From NCBI RefSeq assembly GCF_900115175.1, contig NZ_FOYV01000001.1, positions 372,001 to 436,000 on the forward strand: a DNA stretch of 64,000 nucleotides, in the 5' to 3' direction. Positions 1 through 8,821 of this stretch are shown piece by piece. The stretch comes from Marinobacter gudaonensis. GTDB lineage: Bacteria > Pseudomonadota > Gammaproteobacteria > Pseudomonadales > Oleiphilaceae. The notes below the pieces were generated by a model that was given only the letters and a program-made list of their open reading frames with translations, searched no databases and was not told where the DNA came from. Numbering within the stretch: position 1 is the first letter of the stretch; every line of letters begins with the position of its first letter. Position numbers and translations under genes: made by a program.

Positions 1-423
1 TGGCCGGAGCAGTTCTCCCTCACCCTTGGCTATAACGAGGGGCTGTCGCACCGGATTACCGCCGGTTGCGATATCTTCCTGATGCCCTCTCGCTTCGAGC
101 CATGCGGGCTGAACCAGATGTACAGCCTGCGCTATGGCTCAGTACCCGTTGTTCACGCTGTCGGAGGTCTGGCCGACACAGTATTCGACCCGCTGGATGT
201 GGGTTTGGACCAGGCGAACGGCTTCTGCTTCCGGCACGCCAGCGCTGAGGGCCTGAGAGCAGCCATTGACCGGGCACTGGCGGTGCTCGGCCAACGACGG
301 CACTGGCGACGACTGCAGGAAAACGGAATGGCCGGCGACCATTCCTGGAGACAGCGCGCCCGGGATTACGGCGAGCTGTATCAGAGCATTCTTAAACAGC
401 GCCAACCCTTACCGCAGGATTAG
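1..423 (+). CDS. glgA: Glycogen synthase, C-terminal part (5' end outside window)
   Basis: This is the last 140 codons of an ADP-glucose-dependent glycogen synthase (GT5), which extends alpha-1,4-glucan chains in the cytoplasm. The reading frame is open from base 1 and ends at TAG 421-423. The visible part holds the family's C-terminal nucleotide-sugar region: DIFLMPSRFEPCGLNQMYS, then YGSVPVVHAVGGLADTVFD. In GT5 enzymes the Glu of SRFEPCG belongs to the conserved donor-binding E-x7-E motif. The phosphorylase gene follows after 32 bases on the same strand, so synthesis and breakdown of glycogen are probably co-transcribed. The call is secure for the family; the N-terminus cannot be assessed. 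Confidence 0.95.
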   Translation, partial: WPEQFSLTLGYNEGLSHRITAGCDIFLMPSRFEPCGLNQMYSLRYGSVPVVHAVGGLADTVFDPLDVGLDQANGFCFRHASAEGLRAAIDRALAVLGQRRHWRRLQENGMAGDHSWRQRARDYGELYQSILKQRQPLPQD

Positions 424-455
424 GGCGAGCGTATGCCCGCCCGGAGGCTGACACC

Positions 456-3008
456 ATGAAAAAGGCAACGGAGTTCCGACTGGAAGCTAACCCCCGAATT
501 CCCGAGGCCCTGGCGCGGCTTGAAGAACTCGCGAACGATCTTTTTTACAGCTGGGACCACGGCGTGCGCAGCCTGTTTGTTCGGATGGATATGCGGCTCT
601 GGGAAAAAGTTGAACATAACCCCAAGCTGTTTCTTCGTCGCGTTGCCCAGGAACGGCTGGACGAGGCCGCCGAGGATCGCGCATTTCTAGCGGAGTACCG
701 GCGGGTGCTGAGCACCTACGATGCGTATCTGGAGGCCGGGCCGGGGCCAGAAGTCACCGACCGCCTGGACCCGGAACGGGACCTTGTGGCTTATTTCTGC
801 GCGGAATTCGGTTTTCACGAGAGCTTTCCGATCTATTCCGGCGGTCTGGGAATCCTTGCTGGTGACCATTGCAAAGCGGCCAGTGACCTCGCCTTGCCGT
901 TCGTAGCGGTAGGTCTGCTGTATCAGCAGGGGTACTTCATCCAGACCATCGACGCCCAAGGCCATCAGATTGCCCGTTACCGATCCCACGCCAGCGACGA
1001 GCTGCCCATCGTGCCCGTTGAACACGAGGGCACACTATTGAAGGTATCCGTGCCCTTCCCCGGCCGACTGGTGTTCGCGCGGGTCTGGGAGGCACGAGTC
1101 GGTCACATCCGCCTGTACCTGTTGGACAGCCACACCGTCGAAAACAGTCCGGAGGACCAGGAGCTAACCCTGCAACTTTACGGCGGCGACGAGTCCACCC
1201 GCATCAGTCAGGAAATGTTGCTCGGGATTGGTGGCACTCGGGTGCTGGAGGCTCTGGGCCTGAAACCGACCGTCTGGCACATCAACGAGGGACATGCAGC
1301 GTTCCAGATTCTCGAACGCTGTCGACAGGCCATGGAAACCGGACTGGGTTTCCACGGCGCCCTGGAGGCGGTGGCGGCCGCCACCTTGTTCACCACCCAC
1401 ACGCCGGTACCCGCTGGCCACGACATTTTCCCGAGAGACCTTGTCGAACAAGCCCTGGGGGCCTACCTCGAGGAAGCTGGACTGGACTTCGGCGAGGTAT
1501 TCGCGCTGGGGGCCAAGAACGGCGGAGACAGTTTCAACATGACCAGCCTTGGGCTTCGCGGCTCGCGCTTTCATAACGGGGTAAGCCGGATTCACGGGGG
1601 GGTTGCTTCGCAGATGGAAGGCGGTATCTGGCCCCAGATTCCACCGGAAGAGAACCCGCTGGGTTACATTACCAACGGTGTTCATGTCCCCACGTTTCTC
1701 GCGCCGGAATGGGCCAGCCTGTTTGACATCCAGGCGCCGACCTGGAAAAGCGAGTTGCGTAATCCGGATTACTGGTCGTTTATTGAACAGATTCCGGATT
1801 ACCACTACTGGAGCGTGCACAAGGCACTTAAACAGCAGATGACCGACTACATCGTTCGTCGACTGAAGCGTCAGCACAAACGCAACGGTACCGGCCACTC
1901 AGTGACAGAAAGGATGACCCGGCAACTGCTCTCGGCACACACTGATACGCTGGTGATCGGCTTTGCCCGGCGCTTCGCCACCTACAAGCGAGCGACACTG
2001 ATCTTCTCCGACCTGGAGCGACTGGAGCAGATTCTGACTAATCCGGAACGTCCGGTTGTGCTGGTGTTTGCCGGCAAGGCGCACCCCAGGGACAAACCGG
2101 GCCAGCAACTGATCAAGGTGATTCACGATCTGTCCATGCACCCGGCGCTGATGGGCCATCTGATTCTTCTGGAGGACTACGACCAGGCCATGGCGCGTCG
2201 GCTCCTCGCCGGTGTGGATGTATGGCTGAATACGCCGGAATATCCCAAGGAAGCCAGTGGCACGTCCGGCGAGAAAGCCGCCCTGAACGGCGCGCTCAAC
2301 CTGAGCGTGCTGGATGGTTGGTGGGGGGAGGGATACGACGGCAAAAACGGCTGGGGTATCGTGCCAAGGGATACCGGTCTCGATCCGGAGTTCCGGAACC
2401 AGGAGGAAGCCCGGGACCTGCTGGACCTGCTGGAATTCGAAGTGGTGCCGCTGTATTACGAAGGCGCTTCGCAGGGCTATTCCCGGGCGTGGGTCAAACG
2501 CTCGAAGGCGTCCATGATCTCAATTACGCCCCGTTTCAACGCCCAGCGCATGGTGATGGATTATGTCACCGACTACTATGAGCCAGCCGCCACGCAAGGC
2601 GCACGCATGGTGGCGGAAAGCGGCAAGCTGGCTGGCGCCCTGGCCGACTGGAAAGCCCGTGTCCGTGATGCCTGGCCAAGTGTGGAACTTAACATCCTGG
2701 GCTGCATACAGGCCAGGTGCGTCAATGATGAAGCGGTGGAACTGCGGGTGGAAGCCTTTCTGAACGGGTTAAGCGCTGGCGATGTGCGGGTCGAGTGCCT
2801 GGTAAGCCCCGAGTGCACCGGAACCCACAGCGACCCCGGTCCCGGCAGCTTCCTGCTGGAGATGGAGAGCGAGTCGGGCGGACGAACCGTTTTCGCCACC
2901 CGGATACCACCGCCCTATCCTGGCCTACAGACGCTGCGGCTACGAATGTACCCTTATCATGAGGCCCTCACCCATCCCCTTGAGATGGGTGCCATGCTCT
3001 GGGTTTAG
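456..3008 (+). CDS. glgP: Alpha-glucan phosphorylase (GT35)
   Basis: This 850-residue enzyme releases glucose-1-phosphate from glycogen or maltodextrin by phosphorolysis, using pyridoxal phosphate. It belongs to the shorter bacterial/archaeal alpha-glucan phosphorylase branch that starts with a DUF3417-like region, not to the classical E. coli GlgP type. Visible motifs are the N-terminal AEFGFHESFPIYSGGLGILA, the central HINEGHAAF, and the PLP-site region EASGTSGEKAALNGALN (Lys expected to carry PLP) followed by LDGWWGEGYDGKNGW. The start ATG 456 has a good GGAGG ribosome site about 10 bases upstream. It lies 32 bases after glgA. Its stop overlaps the convergent esterase gene by 4 bases. The Met usual in GTSGMKA is Glu here; whether that matters is unknown. 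Confidence 0.93.
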   Translation: MKKATEFRLEANPRIPEALARLEELANDLFYSWDHGVRSLFVRMDMRLWEKVEHNPKLFLRRVAQERLDEAAEDRAFLAEYRRVLSTYDAYLEAGPGPEVTDRLDPERDLVAYFCAEFGFHESFPIYSGGLGILAGDHCKAASDLALPFVAVGLLYQQGYFIQTIDAQGHQIARYRSHASDELPIVPVEHEGTLLKVSVPFPGRLVFARVWEARVGHIRLYLLDSHTVENSPEDQELTLQLYGGDESTRISQEMLLGIGGTRVLEALGLKPTVWHINEGHAAFQILERCRQAMETGLGFHGALEAVAAATLFTTHTPVPAGHDIFPRDLVEQALGAYLEEAGLDFGEVFALGAKNGGDSFNMTSLGLRGSRFHNGVSRIHGGVASQMEGGIWPQIPPEENPLGYITNGVHVPTFLAPEWASLFDIQAPTWKSELRNPDYWSFIEQIPDYHYWSVHKALKQQMTDYIVRRLKRQHKRNGTGHSVTERMTRQLLSAHTDTLVIGFARRFATYKRATLIFSDLERLEQILTNPERPVVLVFAGKAHPRDKPGQQLIKVIHDLSMHPALMGHLILLEDYDQAMARRLLAGVDVWLNTPEYPKEASGTSGEKAALNGALNLSVLDGWWGEGYDGKNGWGIVPRDTGLDPEFRNQEEARDLLDLLEFEVVPLYYEGASQGYSRAWVKRSKASMISITPRFNAQRMVMDYVTDYYEPAATQGARMVAESGKLAGALADWKARVRDAWPSVELNILGCIQARCVNDEAVELRVEAFLNGLSAGDVRVECLVSPECTGTHSDPGPGSFLLEMESESGGRTVFATRIPPPYPGLQTLRLRMYPYHEALTHPLEMGAMLWV

Positions 3009-3664
3009 GTTACGTGCCGGCGAATGAAACGGCCTATGTCCACCACCTCTTCCAGGCACACGCTGTGTTCCATGGGAAAGGTCTGGTAGGAGGGATCGTA
3101 GCCCATGCCTTTCAGAGTTTCGACGCTACGCACGCCGAGGGCTTCGGGTACGATAGGATCGAAGGTGCCGTGGTAGACACTGATCGGGATGTCCGCGTTG
3201 GCGTCCGATCGCCGTACCGAATCGGCAGTGGCAAAGTAGGTGGACAGCGCGAGAATACCGCCCAGCCGTTCCGGGTAACTCAGGCCCAGCTCGTAGGCCA
3301 CGGCGCCGCCCTGGGAAAAGCCGGCGATAATGATGTTCCGCGCAGCGACGCCACGTTCGATTTCCTGCTTCACCAGCTTGCCGACCGCCTCGGCTGAAGC
3401 ACGCAGTTGCTCGGTGTCCACTACCCGGTCGATATCCATGGCCTTTATGTCATACCAGGCGGGCATGGTCATGCCACCATTGATCGTGACCGGCAACTCC
3501 GGGGCGTGGGGGAAAATGAAACGTACCCGGGCATCTGTGGGCAGCCCCAACTCTGGCACCACCGGCTCGAAGTCGTGGCCACTTGCGCCCAGGCCGTGGA
3601 GCCAGATGACGGCGGCTGTGGGCTGATCTCCCGTTTCAATTTCGATGGTCTGAAGGTCCTGCAC
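3005..3664 (-). CDS. Carboxylesterase / lysophospholipase-like alpha/beta hydrolase
   Basis: This is a 219-residue cytosolic serine hydrolase of the phospholipase/carboxylesterase (Pseudomonas EstB, human APT1) family, which cleaves short acyl esters or thioesters. The catalytic triad can be read directly: Ser117 in GFSQGG, Asp169 in GTFDPIVP and His200 in PMEHSV. The oxyanion-hole motif WLHGLGASGHDF lies at 21-32. No signal peptide is visible. Length is normal for the family. The gene is convergent with the phosphorylase gene and shares its last 4 bases. The physiological substrate cannot be told from sequence. Confidence 0.9.
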   Translation of the reverse strand: MQDLQTIEIETGDQPTAAVIWLHGLGASGHDFEPVVPELGLPTDARVRFIFPHAPELPVTINGGMTMPAWYDIKAMDIDRVVDTEQLRASAEAVGKLVKQEIERGVAARNIIIAGFSQGGAVAYELGLSYPERLGGILALSTYFATADSVRRSDANADIPISVYHGTFDPIVPEALGVRSVETLKGMGYDPSYQTFPMEHSVCLEEVVDIGRFIRRHVT

Positions 3665-3711
3665 GGAATACCTCCTGTTCTGGTGGTCGGTCTGATAACG
3701 GACGGTTTACG

Positions 3712-4899
3712 TCACCCGCGTTGCTCGGCATTCGCTTCCAGTGCGGTCACCACAGGATTGGCGTACATGTCCAGCAGATACGGTCGGATCGCCGGCTCAC
3801 ACGCTTCCAGGCGACGCTCCATTTCCGCCTCAGCGGCCTCCATCTCGGCCGGCGACCAGGTTTCGGCAGTCACAACCGCATCGCTGACGGTCTCGGGCGT
3901 CGAGTGGGCCTGCGGATGCAGACCGCGGCGTTCGTAGCACACGAGATTGGAAGCGTGGAGGTGGTAATTTGAGTGGATCTCCCGATCAATCCGGGCGGCA
4001 AGGTCCTTGGGGTTGTCCGGTGCGTCGTGGATCGGCGCCCCAAAGTGAACGTGCACGTGCCCCTTAAAGCCCGTCAGCCCCTTCATGATCTGTTCGGTGT
4101 CCTCACCCTCGCGCTTGATGTACTGGCCGGTACGGGCGCGCGTTTCCAGTTCCTTGGCCTTGTCGGCGTCGCAGGGGTCGTACTCGTAGGCAATGGACAC
4201 CGGAACGATATGCAGCCGGTTCATCGCTTCGTCGAAGCCCAGACCGCTCTTTTTGCGACTCATGTAGAACATCTTGATGATGGCCGGATCGGTGTGATCG
4301 AGCCCGTCCTTTGCCCGCCCTTCCCTCTGGGCAATCCAGATGCTGTGATTTGTATCGATGCTGTGGTTGATGAACCCCGAGAGGGTTATGTAGGCATCCC
4401 GCATTTCCCGTGGACTGGTCATGCTACGACGAACCACAAAGCTTTTGTTCAGGCGCATCATCTCAGCAAACACCCGGTTGGCCAGCAGGTTGTCGCCGAT
4501 GGCGATGCGCGTGGTGTGAAAACCGTTCTGGAACAGCAGGTAGTTCACCACCATGGGATCAAAGACGATGTCCCGATGGTTACAGATGAACAAATGCGCA
4601 TGCTGCTTGCTGAGGTTCTCCAGGCCGCTGGCGGTGACCCGGGATGTGGTGTTCTCAACCAGTTCGCCAACGTAGCCGGAAAGCCCGGCCTGTAAATCGT
4701 CCACCCGGGTGTAGTGACCAAAATGGCTCGACAGCCAGCGCCGGGTCATTACCCGCAGCACCGCCGGCGCCCATCGTGCCAGGGTGGGTGATTTGAATCG
4801 GCCGATCATGTCCAGAAATTCCCGGTCGTTGACCAGGCGGTGAATTGCAGCGCCGGTTTCTTCGTCCGAATAGGGACGGATGGCATCAAATTCCTGCAT
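3712..4899 (-). CDS. PlsC-type 1-acyl-sn-glycerol-3-phosphate acyltransferase-like protein
   Basis: This 395-residue protein is of the glycerol(phosphate) acyltransferase superfamily, which transfers acyl chains to (lyso)phospholipids at the membrane. The catalytic block is ICNHRDIVFDPM (His108, with Asp110 and Asp114 downstream), in the NHRDIV form seen in a divergent PlsC-like group. A second block, AQREGRAKDG, corresponds to the substrate-binding PEG(T/R) motif. It is longer than E. coli PlsC (about 245 residues), with extra N- and C-terminal regions of unknown role. I start it at ATG 4899 (MQEFDAIRPYS) behind a weak AGGG site. An open frame continues 91 codons further upstream but looks non-coding. 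It is divergent from recQ. Exact substrate is inferred only from family. Confidence 0.8.
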   Translation of the reverse strand: MQEFDAIRPYSDEETGAAIHRLVNDREFLDMIGRFKSPTLARWAPAVLRVMTRRWLSSHFGHYTRVDDLQAGLSGYVGELVENTTSRVTASGLENLSKQHAHLFICNHRDIVFDPMVVNYLLFQNGFHTTRIAIGDNLLANRVFAEMMRLNKSFVVRRSMTSPREMRDAYITLSGFINHSIDTNHSIWIAQREGRAKDGLDHTDPAIIKMFYMSRKKSGLGFDEAMNRLHIVPVSIAYEYDPCDADKAKELETRARTGQYIKREGEDTEQIMKGLTGFKGHVHVHFGAPIHDAPDNPKDLAARIDREIHSNYHLHASNLVCYERRGLHPQAHSTPETVSDAVVTAETWSPAEMEAAEAEMERRLEACEPAIRPYLLDMYANPVVTALEANAEQRG

Positions 4900-5223
4900 G
4901 TAAGCCCTGTTATTATCTGTGTCTGTCACGATATGGCGTGAAACGGAGGTTTGAAACCGCGGTATTGTAGCGTTTCTTCCACTGCTTTGCCTCCATACCT
5001 GCACTCGCTGTCGGCGTGCCGGGCCGGGCCCTGTCCGGACAGTCCGGTCTTCCGATTCTGCGACCTGTGCGAAGGTTCGAAACCGGGCGCATCCGGGACT
5101 GATCAATCGCACCCGGGCGGTCGGCTCTGGTATCATTTGCGCCGCGCCCACGAGCGCAATCCCGGCCAGCACCTATCAGGCCCCATTATCCCCAAGGCCC
5201 GGCGCCGAAGACTCGGTTACTTT
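4900..5223. promoter_or_regulatory. Divergent intergenic region between acyltransferase and recQ
   Basis: These 324 bases carry no convincing gene, although both flanking frames stay open into it because of high GC. It should hold the promoters of the acyltransferase (minus) and recQ (plus). A TATCAT near 5131 is a possible -10 for recQ. I see no strong -35, operator or terminator. Confidence 0.4.
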
Positions 5224-7104
5224 ATGCATTCACACCAGGACCACTACCAGGATTACGACCAGCTATCCACCGAACGCCCAACGTCATCCGGAAGGGATCC
5301 GGAGCAGGTGCTGCATGAGATCTTCGGTTATGAGACCTTCCGCCCCCTGCAGGGCGACATAGTTCGTGAAGTAGTGGCAGGTCGTGATGCCCTGGTACTG
5401 ATGCCAACCGGCGGTGGCAAATCCCTGTGTTATCAGGTACCGGCGCTGGTGCGCCCGGGTACTGCGATTGTCATATCCCCGCTCATCGCCCTGATGCAGG
5501 ACCAGGTGGCGGCTCTGAACGAGCTGGGCGTGCGGGCAGCCTTCCTGAATTCCACCATGGATTTCGAGCAGGCACGGGCCACCGAGTACGCTCTGATGAC
5601 CGGCGAGCTGGACCTGCTGTACTGCGCTCCGGAACGGCTTATCCAGCCCCGCACCCTGGAACTCTTGCACAACGCGTCCATTGCCCTGTTTGCCATAGAC
5701 GAAGCCCACTGTGTGTCCCAGTGGGGGCACGATTTCCGTTCCGATTATCTGCAACTGAGCCTGCTCGCCGACGCCTTTCCGGATGTTCCGCGAATCGCCC
5801 TGACCGCGACCGCCGATGAGCGGACCCGGAAGGAAATCGCCGAACGCCTCTCGCTAACCTCGGCCCGGCATTTCATCAGTGGCTTTGATCGTCCGAACAT
5901 ACAGTATCGAATTTCTCCAAAAACGAATGCTAACAAACAGTTACTTGATTTTATTAAAGCTGAGCATGAGGGTGACTGCGGCATTGTCTACTGCCTGTCG
6001 CGTAACAAGGTCGACGCCACTGCAAAAGCGCTGGCCCAGAAAGGCTATACCGCTCTGCCCTACCACGCAGGTTTGTCGGCTGATGAGCGGGCCCGGCATC
6101 AGGAGCGCTTCCTGCGGGAAGACGGGGTGATCATCGTTGCCACTATTGCCTTTGGCATGGGCATCGACAAGCCCGACGTGCGCTTCGTGGCCCATCTGGA
6201 CCTACCCAAGAGTCTTGAAGCCTATTACCAGGAAACCGGTCGCGCCGGACGGGATGGCAAGCCCTCCACAGCCTGGATGGTGTATGGCCTGCAGGATGTG
6301 ATCAAACTACGGCAGATGCTGGAAAGCTCCCAGGGAAACGATCAGTTCAAACGGGTGGAACGCCAGAAATTGGACGCCATGCTCGGCCTGTGCGAGGTAA
6401 CAAGTTGCCGCCGGCAGGTGCTGCTGCGCTATTTTGGCGATCAGCTGGAAGAGCCCTGCGGGAACTGCGATACCTGCCTGAACCCGCCGGAAACCTGGGA
6501 TGGCACGGTGGCGGTCCAGAAGGCGCTATCCTGTGTTTTCAGGACCGGCCAGCGTTTTGGTGTGACCTACTTGATCGACGTGCTTCGGGGTTCCGAGAAC
6601 GAGCGGATTCTCCAGTCCGGTCATCATCAGGTATCCACCTACGGCATCGGCACGGAGCTCAGCGCCAACGAATGGAAATCGGTGTTTCGTCAGCTGGTGG
6701 CAAACGGTTACCTGCGGGCCGATCCTGACGGCTACGGGGCCCTCCAGCTCACCGAGCAATGCCGGCCACTGCTGAAAGGCCAGCAGACCATAGAATTGCG
6801 CAAAGACCCGGTGGTCAAAAAAGCCACAGCACGAGCCTCAGGCGGTCGCGCCAGTGCCCCGGTCCGGGACCAGATTACCGATCAGGCAGGCTGGGATGCC
6901 TTGCGGGCGTGCCGGAAAGCGCTGGCGGACAAGCAGGGAGTCCCTCCCTACGTTATTTTCCACGATACCACCCTGTTCGACATGCTTGAGCGCAGGCCTA
7001 AAACCCTGGATGAGCTGGCAGAGGTGAGTGGAGTGGGTGCCGCCAAGCTTGAAAAGTACGGCGAGGTATTCCTCGAAACCATCGCCGGTCTCGACCCGGC
7101 CTGA
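5224..7104 (+). CDS. recQ: ATP-dependent DNA helicase RecQ
   Basis: This 626-residue 3'-5' helicase acts in recombination and replication-fork repair. Domain order is helicase core with Walker [17 protein letters not shown] box [15 protein letters not shown] and motif [12 protein letters not shown]; the zinc-binding cysteines CEVTSCRRQ and CGNCDTC; a winged-helix RQC domain; and a C-terminal HRDC domain ending in [19 protein letters not shown]. Length is close to E. coli RecQ (about 610). The ATG at 5224 ([11 protein letters not shown]) is chosen because homology starts just after it. The frame stays open upstream to 4951 but that extension has no recognisable content. No strong Shine-Dalgarno is seen. 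Confidence 0.95.
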   Translation: MHSHQDHYQDYDQLSTERPTSSGRDPEQVLHEIFGYETFRPLQGDIVREVVAGRDALVLMPTGGGKSLCYQVPALVRPGTAIVISPLIALMQDQVAALNELGVRAAFLNSTMDFEQARATEYALMTGELDLLYCAPERLIQPRTLELLHNASIALFAIDEAHCVSQWGHDFRSDYLQLSLLADAFPDVPRIALTATADERTRKEIAERLSLTSARHFISGFDRPNIQYRISPKTNANKQLLDFIKAEHEGDCGIVYCLSRNKVDATAKALAQKGYTALPYHAGLSADERARHQERFLREDGVIIVATIAFGMGIDKPDVRFVAHLDLPKSLEAYYQETGRAGRDGKPSTAWMVYGLQDVIKLRQMLESSQGNDQFKRVERQKLDAMLGLCEVTSCRRQVLLRYFGDQLEEPCGNCDTCLNPPETWDGTVAVQKALSCVFRTGQRFGVTYLIDVLRGSENERILQSGHHQVSTYGIGTELSANEWKSVFRQLVANGYLRADPDGYGALQLTEQCRPLLKGQQTIELRKDPVVKKATARASGGRASAPVRDQITDQAGWDALRACRKALADKQGVPPYVIFHDTTLFDMLERRPKTLDELAEVSGVGAAKLEKYGEVFLETIAGLDPA

Positions 7105-7107
7105 CGT

Positions 7108-7671
7108 TCAGTCCGGGGCCTGGAAGCCTTTCTTGCGCACCCGGTAATGGGCGATGGAAGTGGCCACGTGGTTGCCCTCCGCATCAACCAGCTTGCCTTC
7201 CAGCACGAACTTCGCCCTGCCGGTGGCGTCGGCGTCCGCCAGAATTTGCGCCACGGTTTCCGGAGGCAGGCGAAACTCCACCGTTACATCGGAATTCGCC
7301 GGTTGCAGGAACTGCAGCGTCATTTCCTTGAGGATCGGAACGTAGGCCGGCCCGAGATCAAACAGCGTCAGCACCCCACCGGGTATTTCCGCAACCAGGA
7401 AATAGGCGCCAGCGTACAGGCTGCCGAAGTGGTTCTTGTTGCCCTTCAAACGTATTTTCGCCCGCACGTACCCCGGCTGTACCTCTTCCACTGAAAAACC
7501 ATTGCGGGGTGCGAACGGGATGGAAAACCCGATGATGCGGTTCACTGCCGTGTACCCGCCCGTTTTCTTCAGCCAGGCCAGAGGGCTCGCCAGCGTGGCC
7601 TTGGGATCAGTGCTGGCCACCCATTGGCCAGTGGCACCGATCAGGTTGTCAATGAACGCCATAACTGTCAT
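7108..7671 (-). CDS. DUF4442-type hotdog-fold protein (putative thioesterase)
   Basis: This 187-residue protein resembles the DUF4442/PaaI-like branch of hotdog-fold thioesterases. Family features are the FAPRNGFSVEEVQPGYVRAKI stretch in the first half, the substrate-tunnel segment NKNHFGSLYAGAYFLVAEIPGG, and a later strand-rich half. In PaaI-type enzymes the corresponding N-H-x-G segment takes part in acyl-CoA thioester cleavage; here it reads NHFGSLYAGA. No signal peptide. It is convergent with recQ, 3 bases apart, and probably monocistronic. Substrate unknown; thioesterase activity is an inference from fold. Confidence 0.75.
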   Translation of the reverse strand: MTVMAFIDNLIGATGQWVASTDPKATLASPLAWLKKTGGYTAVNRIIGFSIPFAPRNGFSVEEVQPGYVRAKIRLKGNKNHFGSLYAGAYFLVAEIPGGVLTLFDLGPAYVPILKEMTLQFLQPANSDVTVEFRLPPETVAQILADADATGRAKFVLEGKLVDAEGNHVATSIAHYRVRKKGFQAPD

Positions 7672-7845
7672 CCAGTAGAGAATGGAAGCCGATCATTGCA
7701 ACGCCGCTTCGGCCTCGCAAGAATCTTTTACAATTTTTTTGGAATCTGTCCGGTTTATTTCGGCCTATGTGTTCTAGAGTGAATTGTGCCTGTGCGCTGC
7801 GCCTGTCAGGAACGGGCTTTCCCGGATTAAGAAAGGATTTCTGAT

Positions 7846-8811
7846 TTGGACACCTATTTTGCCTGTCGCGCTCTCCGCGGACGGGCCCTGCACCGGGCTC
7901 GAACCCTGGCCATCCTGATAGTCAGCCTTGCCCTGTTGCCACTGGCCAACGCCGCGAAGCTGGAGCCGGACACAGGGAAAAGCGCCTTGCCGGCCCCCAG
8001 GGAATACGTACTCTGGTACCGAAATTACGACAGCCCGGCTATTCGTGCCCTGGTGGAACTCGCCCTGGGCAAGACCCCTGAGTACGGGGATTTCAGACTG
8101 ATCCGCAGCGAGGAGCTGAGCCAGGGCCGGGCCCTCAGGGAGCTTGCGGATCACCAGTCACGGCTGGTGGATATCGCCAATGTGGCAACCACGGAGGAGC
8201 GGGAGAGTTTTCTCACCGCCGTGCCCATACCGGTTGACGGTGGCCTGCTCGGCTTCAGGGTATGCGTTGTGCTACCCGAAACCCTTCCCCGTTTTGAGGG
8301 CATCGACAACCTCGAAGACCTTCGCAACAGCAACATTCGTATCGGCCAGGGATCCCACTGGCCAGACACACCAATCCTCGAATCCAACGGCATTCGGGTT
8401 ATCACACACTCTCGCTACGAAATCCTCTTCGGCATGCTGCGCAACCATCGGTTTGAATGCTTTGCCCGAGGGGTCAGCGAGGTTCTCTACGATCTGGAAA
8501 TTGAAAAAGACCCGGACCTCGTCATCGAGCCCAACCTTCTTCTCGCCTACCCCATGCCTTCTTACCTGTTTGTGGCGCCGGGCGATCAACTCACGGCTCA
8601 CCGCCTGCAACTGGGTATGGAGCGTGCCATTCACGACGGCAGTTTCGCGGAATTTCTTCGGAACTACTATGGCGCCGCTGTAGCGGCCCTGGGGCTTGAC
8701 CGGCGCACCGTCATTACCCTCGACAACCCCTACCTCAGCGACGAGTCTCGCTACGTGAGCCGCCAGACGTTCAGCAACCTCCGGCGGCGCCTGGACATCC
8801 TCAGTCGCTGA
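7846..8811 (+). CDS. Periplasmic solute-binding-like protein (SBP family 3-like)
   Basis: This is a 321-residue exported protein. The N-terminus has basic residues, then ARTLAILIVSLALLPLANAA, a signal peptide with a probable AxA cleavage. The mature part resembles amino-acid-type periplasmic binding folds (PVDGGLLGFRVCVVLP, EGIDNLEDLRNSNIRIGQG, then a C-terminal helix-rich lobe). The start is TTG 7846 with an AAGGA site 9 bases upstream; no in-frame ATG lies nearby. No transporter subunits adjoin it, so it may be an orphan sensor or binding protein. A convergent chemoreceptor gene ends 10 bases downstream. Such orphan binding proteins sometimes feed receptors, but that link is speculative here. 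Confidence 0.65.
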   Translation: MDTYFACRALRGRALHRARTLAILIVSLALLPLANAAKLEPDTGKSALPAPREYVLWYRNYDSPAIRALVELALGKTPEYGDFRLIRSEELSQGRALRELADHQSRLVDIANVATTEERESFLTAVPIPVDGGLLGFRVCVVLPETLPRFEGIDNLEDLRNSNIRIGQGSHWPDTPILESNGIRVITHSRYEILFGMLRNHRFECFARGVSEVLYDLEIEKDPDLVIEPNLLLAYPMPSYLFVAPGDQLTAHRLQLGMERAIHDGSFAEFLRNYYGAAVAALGLDRRTVITLDNPYLSDESRYVSRQTFSNLRRRLDILSR

Positions 8812-8821
8812 GGGGTGTGTG

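Noticed and set aside
4951..5223. N-terminal extension of RecQ by 91 codons, and of the acyltransferase over the same DNA
   Set aside because: Both extensions occupy the same DNA on opposite strands, show no family content, and the proteins have normal length without them.
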